A stretch of DNA of 5,743 nt. Source: an uncultured Muribaculaceae bacterium (lineage in GTDB: Bacteria > Bacteroidota > Bacteroidia > Bacteroidales > Muribaculaceae). Made by a program: the position numbers and the translations under genes. Below the pieces are notes generated by a model. The model saw nothing but the letters and a program-made list of their open reading frames with translations. It was not told where the DNA came from and searched no databases. The DNA lies in assembly GCA_910586175.1 (NCBI GenBank), contig CAJUIJ010000159.1:1-5743 (forward strand), read 5' to 3'. Shown here one piece after another: positions 4,130 to 5,743 of this stretch; the first letter of the stretch is position 1; each line of letters starts with the position of its first letter.

Positions 4130-5743
4130 GTGAACCGCATCAAACTCCCCCCTCACATAGAACCAAGCCATGTTGCCGCACCCGGCGACACCCGCCAGCT
4201 GACCATCATAGGAGGTAACGGGGCAGGCAAGTCTCGCTTCATGGAGGAGATGATAAGCTTGTGTGGAGAGAGGGCATATTGCCTGAGTGCATTATCGGCG
4301 TTTTATGCAGAGCGCGAGGAGTCCACACTGCCCGGTTCGATCGACAGCCAATACCGCAAGGCCGTAAGCCAGCAAAGCTATATGCGCACAGATGCAGTGA
4401 GTGAACTCGATAAGATAGTCTATATGCTCTTTGCCGATGAGCTGGAGAGCCTATTGGAGATGAAAGCCGAGGCACTTGAATCGGACAAACGGCTTAAAAT
4501 CAAGCCAACCAAGCTCGACATCATAACGAGGCACTGGGAGCGAATATTTCCGGGCAACAGCATAACGCGCTCACGAGGAAGCGTATTGTTTGCAACTCGC
4601 AGCGGCAAAGACCTTATCACCACGCATTCGTTGAGCCAGGGAGAGAAAGCTGTGCTTTACTACTTAGGGGCAACCATGTATGCACCCCATGACGCAGTGA
4701 TATTCATCGACTCGCCGAGCCTCTTCATACACCCAACGATAATCGGGGCATTATGGAACAGTATCGAGGAGCTTAGGCCCGACTGCACGTTTGTCTATAA
4801 CTCCGTAGACGAAGACTTCGTAAGCACACGCACCAACAACACGAGCATATGGGTGAAGCGCTATGACTCACAAAGCCGTGCGTGGGAATATGAGGTTATA
4901 GCACCCGGATCGCGTGCCGACGAGCTGATGGTGGAGTTTGCCGGAAGCCGCAGGCCCGTGCTGTTTATAGAGGGAGACATGCGCCACTCTATTGACGTGA
5001 GGCTGTATAGCCTGGTCTTTCCCGACATGACGGTGAGGCCATTAGGTTCCTGCAACAAGGTGATAGAGACTACCCGCTCATTTAACGACCAGCAATCGAT
5101 GCACCATCTGCGCAGCTACGGCATAGTGGACCGCGACCGTCGCACAGACCACGAAGTGGAATACCTGCGCAACAAGATGATTATGGTGCCCGACGTGGCT
5201 GAGGTGGAGAACATATTCTTGCTTCCGGGGGTTATAAAACTGACAGCACGCAGGCGCGGTCGCGATCCTGAGAAAGTGATGCGCAGGGTGCATAAAGAGG
5301 TGATGCGCATGTTCAGGCAGCACACTGAGGAGCAGGTGCTTCAGCATGTGCGCCACCGTGTGAAGCGTGAGGTGGAATGCAAGATAGATGCCCGTTTCAA
5401 ATGCATTACGGCCTTGGAGACGCACCTTCGCAACCTTGCAGACAAACTCCAGCCACGCAAGCATTACAAAGAGCTTCGCGAAGAGTTTGCGGTGATGGTG
5501 CGCGATGACGACTATGAGTCGGTGCTTCGGGTGTTCAATCACAAGCCGATGCTGTCGGACTGCGGAGTGGCACAACAACTCGGCTTCAAATCGAAAGATG
5601 ACTATATCGGTTATGTGCTCGACACCTTGAAATCGCCGGGCAAGGACTCTGAACACTTGCGCAAGAGTGTGCGTCACGCCCTGCATATAGACATTGACGA
5701 CAACGATGTCAATCAAGGTGAGATAAAAAGAGGGGGTCTGAAC
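4130..5743 (+). CDS. ABC-type ATPase fused to TOPRIM-like DUF4435 domain (OLD/PARIS-like), 3' end beyond window
   Basis: Open for 538 codons to the right edge with no stop, so the C-terminus is missing. The N-terminal half (about 1-245) is an SMC/ABC-like ATPase: Walker A GGNGAGKS (28-35), a helical insertion (85-140), signature LSQGE (168-172), and Walker B VIFIDSPSLFIHP (190-202). Ser195 replaces the usual catalytic Glu, and Asn224 (VYNSVDEDF) replaces the usual switch His. About 275-370 is TOPRIM-like, as in DUF4435: VLFIEGD (277-283), then GIVDRDRR (331-338) and VAEVENIFLLP (356-366). Glu281, Asp334, Asp336 and Glu360 are the likely metal ligands. Residues 380-538 are mainly helical and basic. 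The start is GTG at 4130; the only upstream in-frame stop is TAA at 4085, no ATG lies between, and the first internal ATG falls after Walker A. A weak plus-strand promoter may exist (ATTG 4059-4062, TAAATTTA 4085-4092). It is probably a nucleic-acid-directed defence or repair factor; this is inferred from domain make-up, not proven. Confidence 0.85.
   Translation, partial: MNRIKLPPHIEPSHVAAPGDTRQLTIIGGNGAGKSRFMEEMISLCGERAYCLSALSAFYAEREESTLPGSIDSQYRKAVSQQSYMRTDAVSELDKIVYMLFADELESLLEMKAEALESDKRLKIKPTKLDIITRHWERIFPGNSITRSRGSVLFATRSGKDLITTHSLSQGEKAVLYYLGATMYAPHDAVIFIDSPSLFIHPTIIGALWNSIEELRPDCTFVYNSVDEDFVSTRTNNTSIWVKRYDSQSRAWEYEVIAPGSRADELMVEFAGSRRPVLFIEGDMRHSIDVRLYSLVFPDMTVRPLGSCNKVIETTRSFNDQQSMHHLRSYGIVDRDRRTDHEVEYLRNKMIMVPDVAEVENIFLLPGVIKLTARRRGRDPEKVMRRVHKEVMRMFRQHTEEQVLQHVRHRVKREVECKIDARFKCITALETHLRNLADKLQPRKHYKELREEFAVMVRDDDYESVLRVFNHKPMLSDCGVAQQLGFKSKDDYIGYVLDTLKSPGKDSEHLRKSVRHALHIDIDDNDVNQGEIKRGGLN

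Noticed and set aside
4012..4218. Plus-strand open frame over the divergent promoter region
   Set aside because: It starts in the ribE leader, ends within the first 30 codons of the ATPase gene in another frame, and the product is low-complexity and basic.
5078..5716. 212-codon minus-strand open frame opposite the ATPase-TOPRIM gene
   Set aside because: The plus-strand frame here carries clear TOPRIM and helical protein features. The minus product is rich in His and Val, a usual result of reading the complement of a GC-richer gene.

Overview
The window looks like a chromosomal segment of a Bacteroidales bacterium. Muribaculaceae or a related gut family is plausible, but the sequence alone does not fix the family. 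Three things point there: two promoters with the Bacteroidetes-type -7 box TAnnTTTG and no need for Shine-Dalgarno sites, a gingipain-type (family C25) secreted cysteine peptidase, and an isolated riboflavin synthase gene of the kind common in that phylum.

Layout. On the minus strand, 2816 down to 22 is a two-gene, AT-rich unit: a 64-residue secreted protein of unknown function, then an 849-residue C25 peptidase with signal peptide, long propeptide, His/Cys catalytic dyad and a beta-rich C-terminus. One promoter (2919-2950) can serve both genes. From 2951 to 3311 there is no convincing gene. The part nearest ribE holds two back-to-back nested palindromes (3130-3221 and 3232-3289) that resemble a small dispersed or mobile repeat or a structured RNA. 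Next, on the minus strand (3312-3947), lies ribE, riboflavin synthase, with its own promoter at 4063-4070 and a leader of about 110 nt.

From 4130 to the right edge, on the plus strand and divergent from ribE, runs a long open frame of at least 538 codons that begins with GTG and has no stop in the window. It is an ABC-type ATPase fused to a TOPRIM-like DUF4435 domain. This is the same pairing of modules as AriA plus AriB of the PARIS anti-phage system and the OLD-family nucleases, here in one chain. It is the best candidate in the window for an under-described system. Its ATPase half has a Ser where Walker B normally has the catalytic Glu and an Asn where the switch His is expected, while the TOPRIM acidic residues look intact.

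How the parts relate. The peptidase pair probably acts in the cell envelope or outside the cell, and its low GC relative to ribE and the ATPase gene suggests separate acquisition. ribE is a housekeeping gene. The ATPase-TOPRIM gene shares a 182-bp divergent intergenic region with ribE, but no functional link between them is evident.
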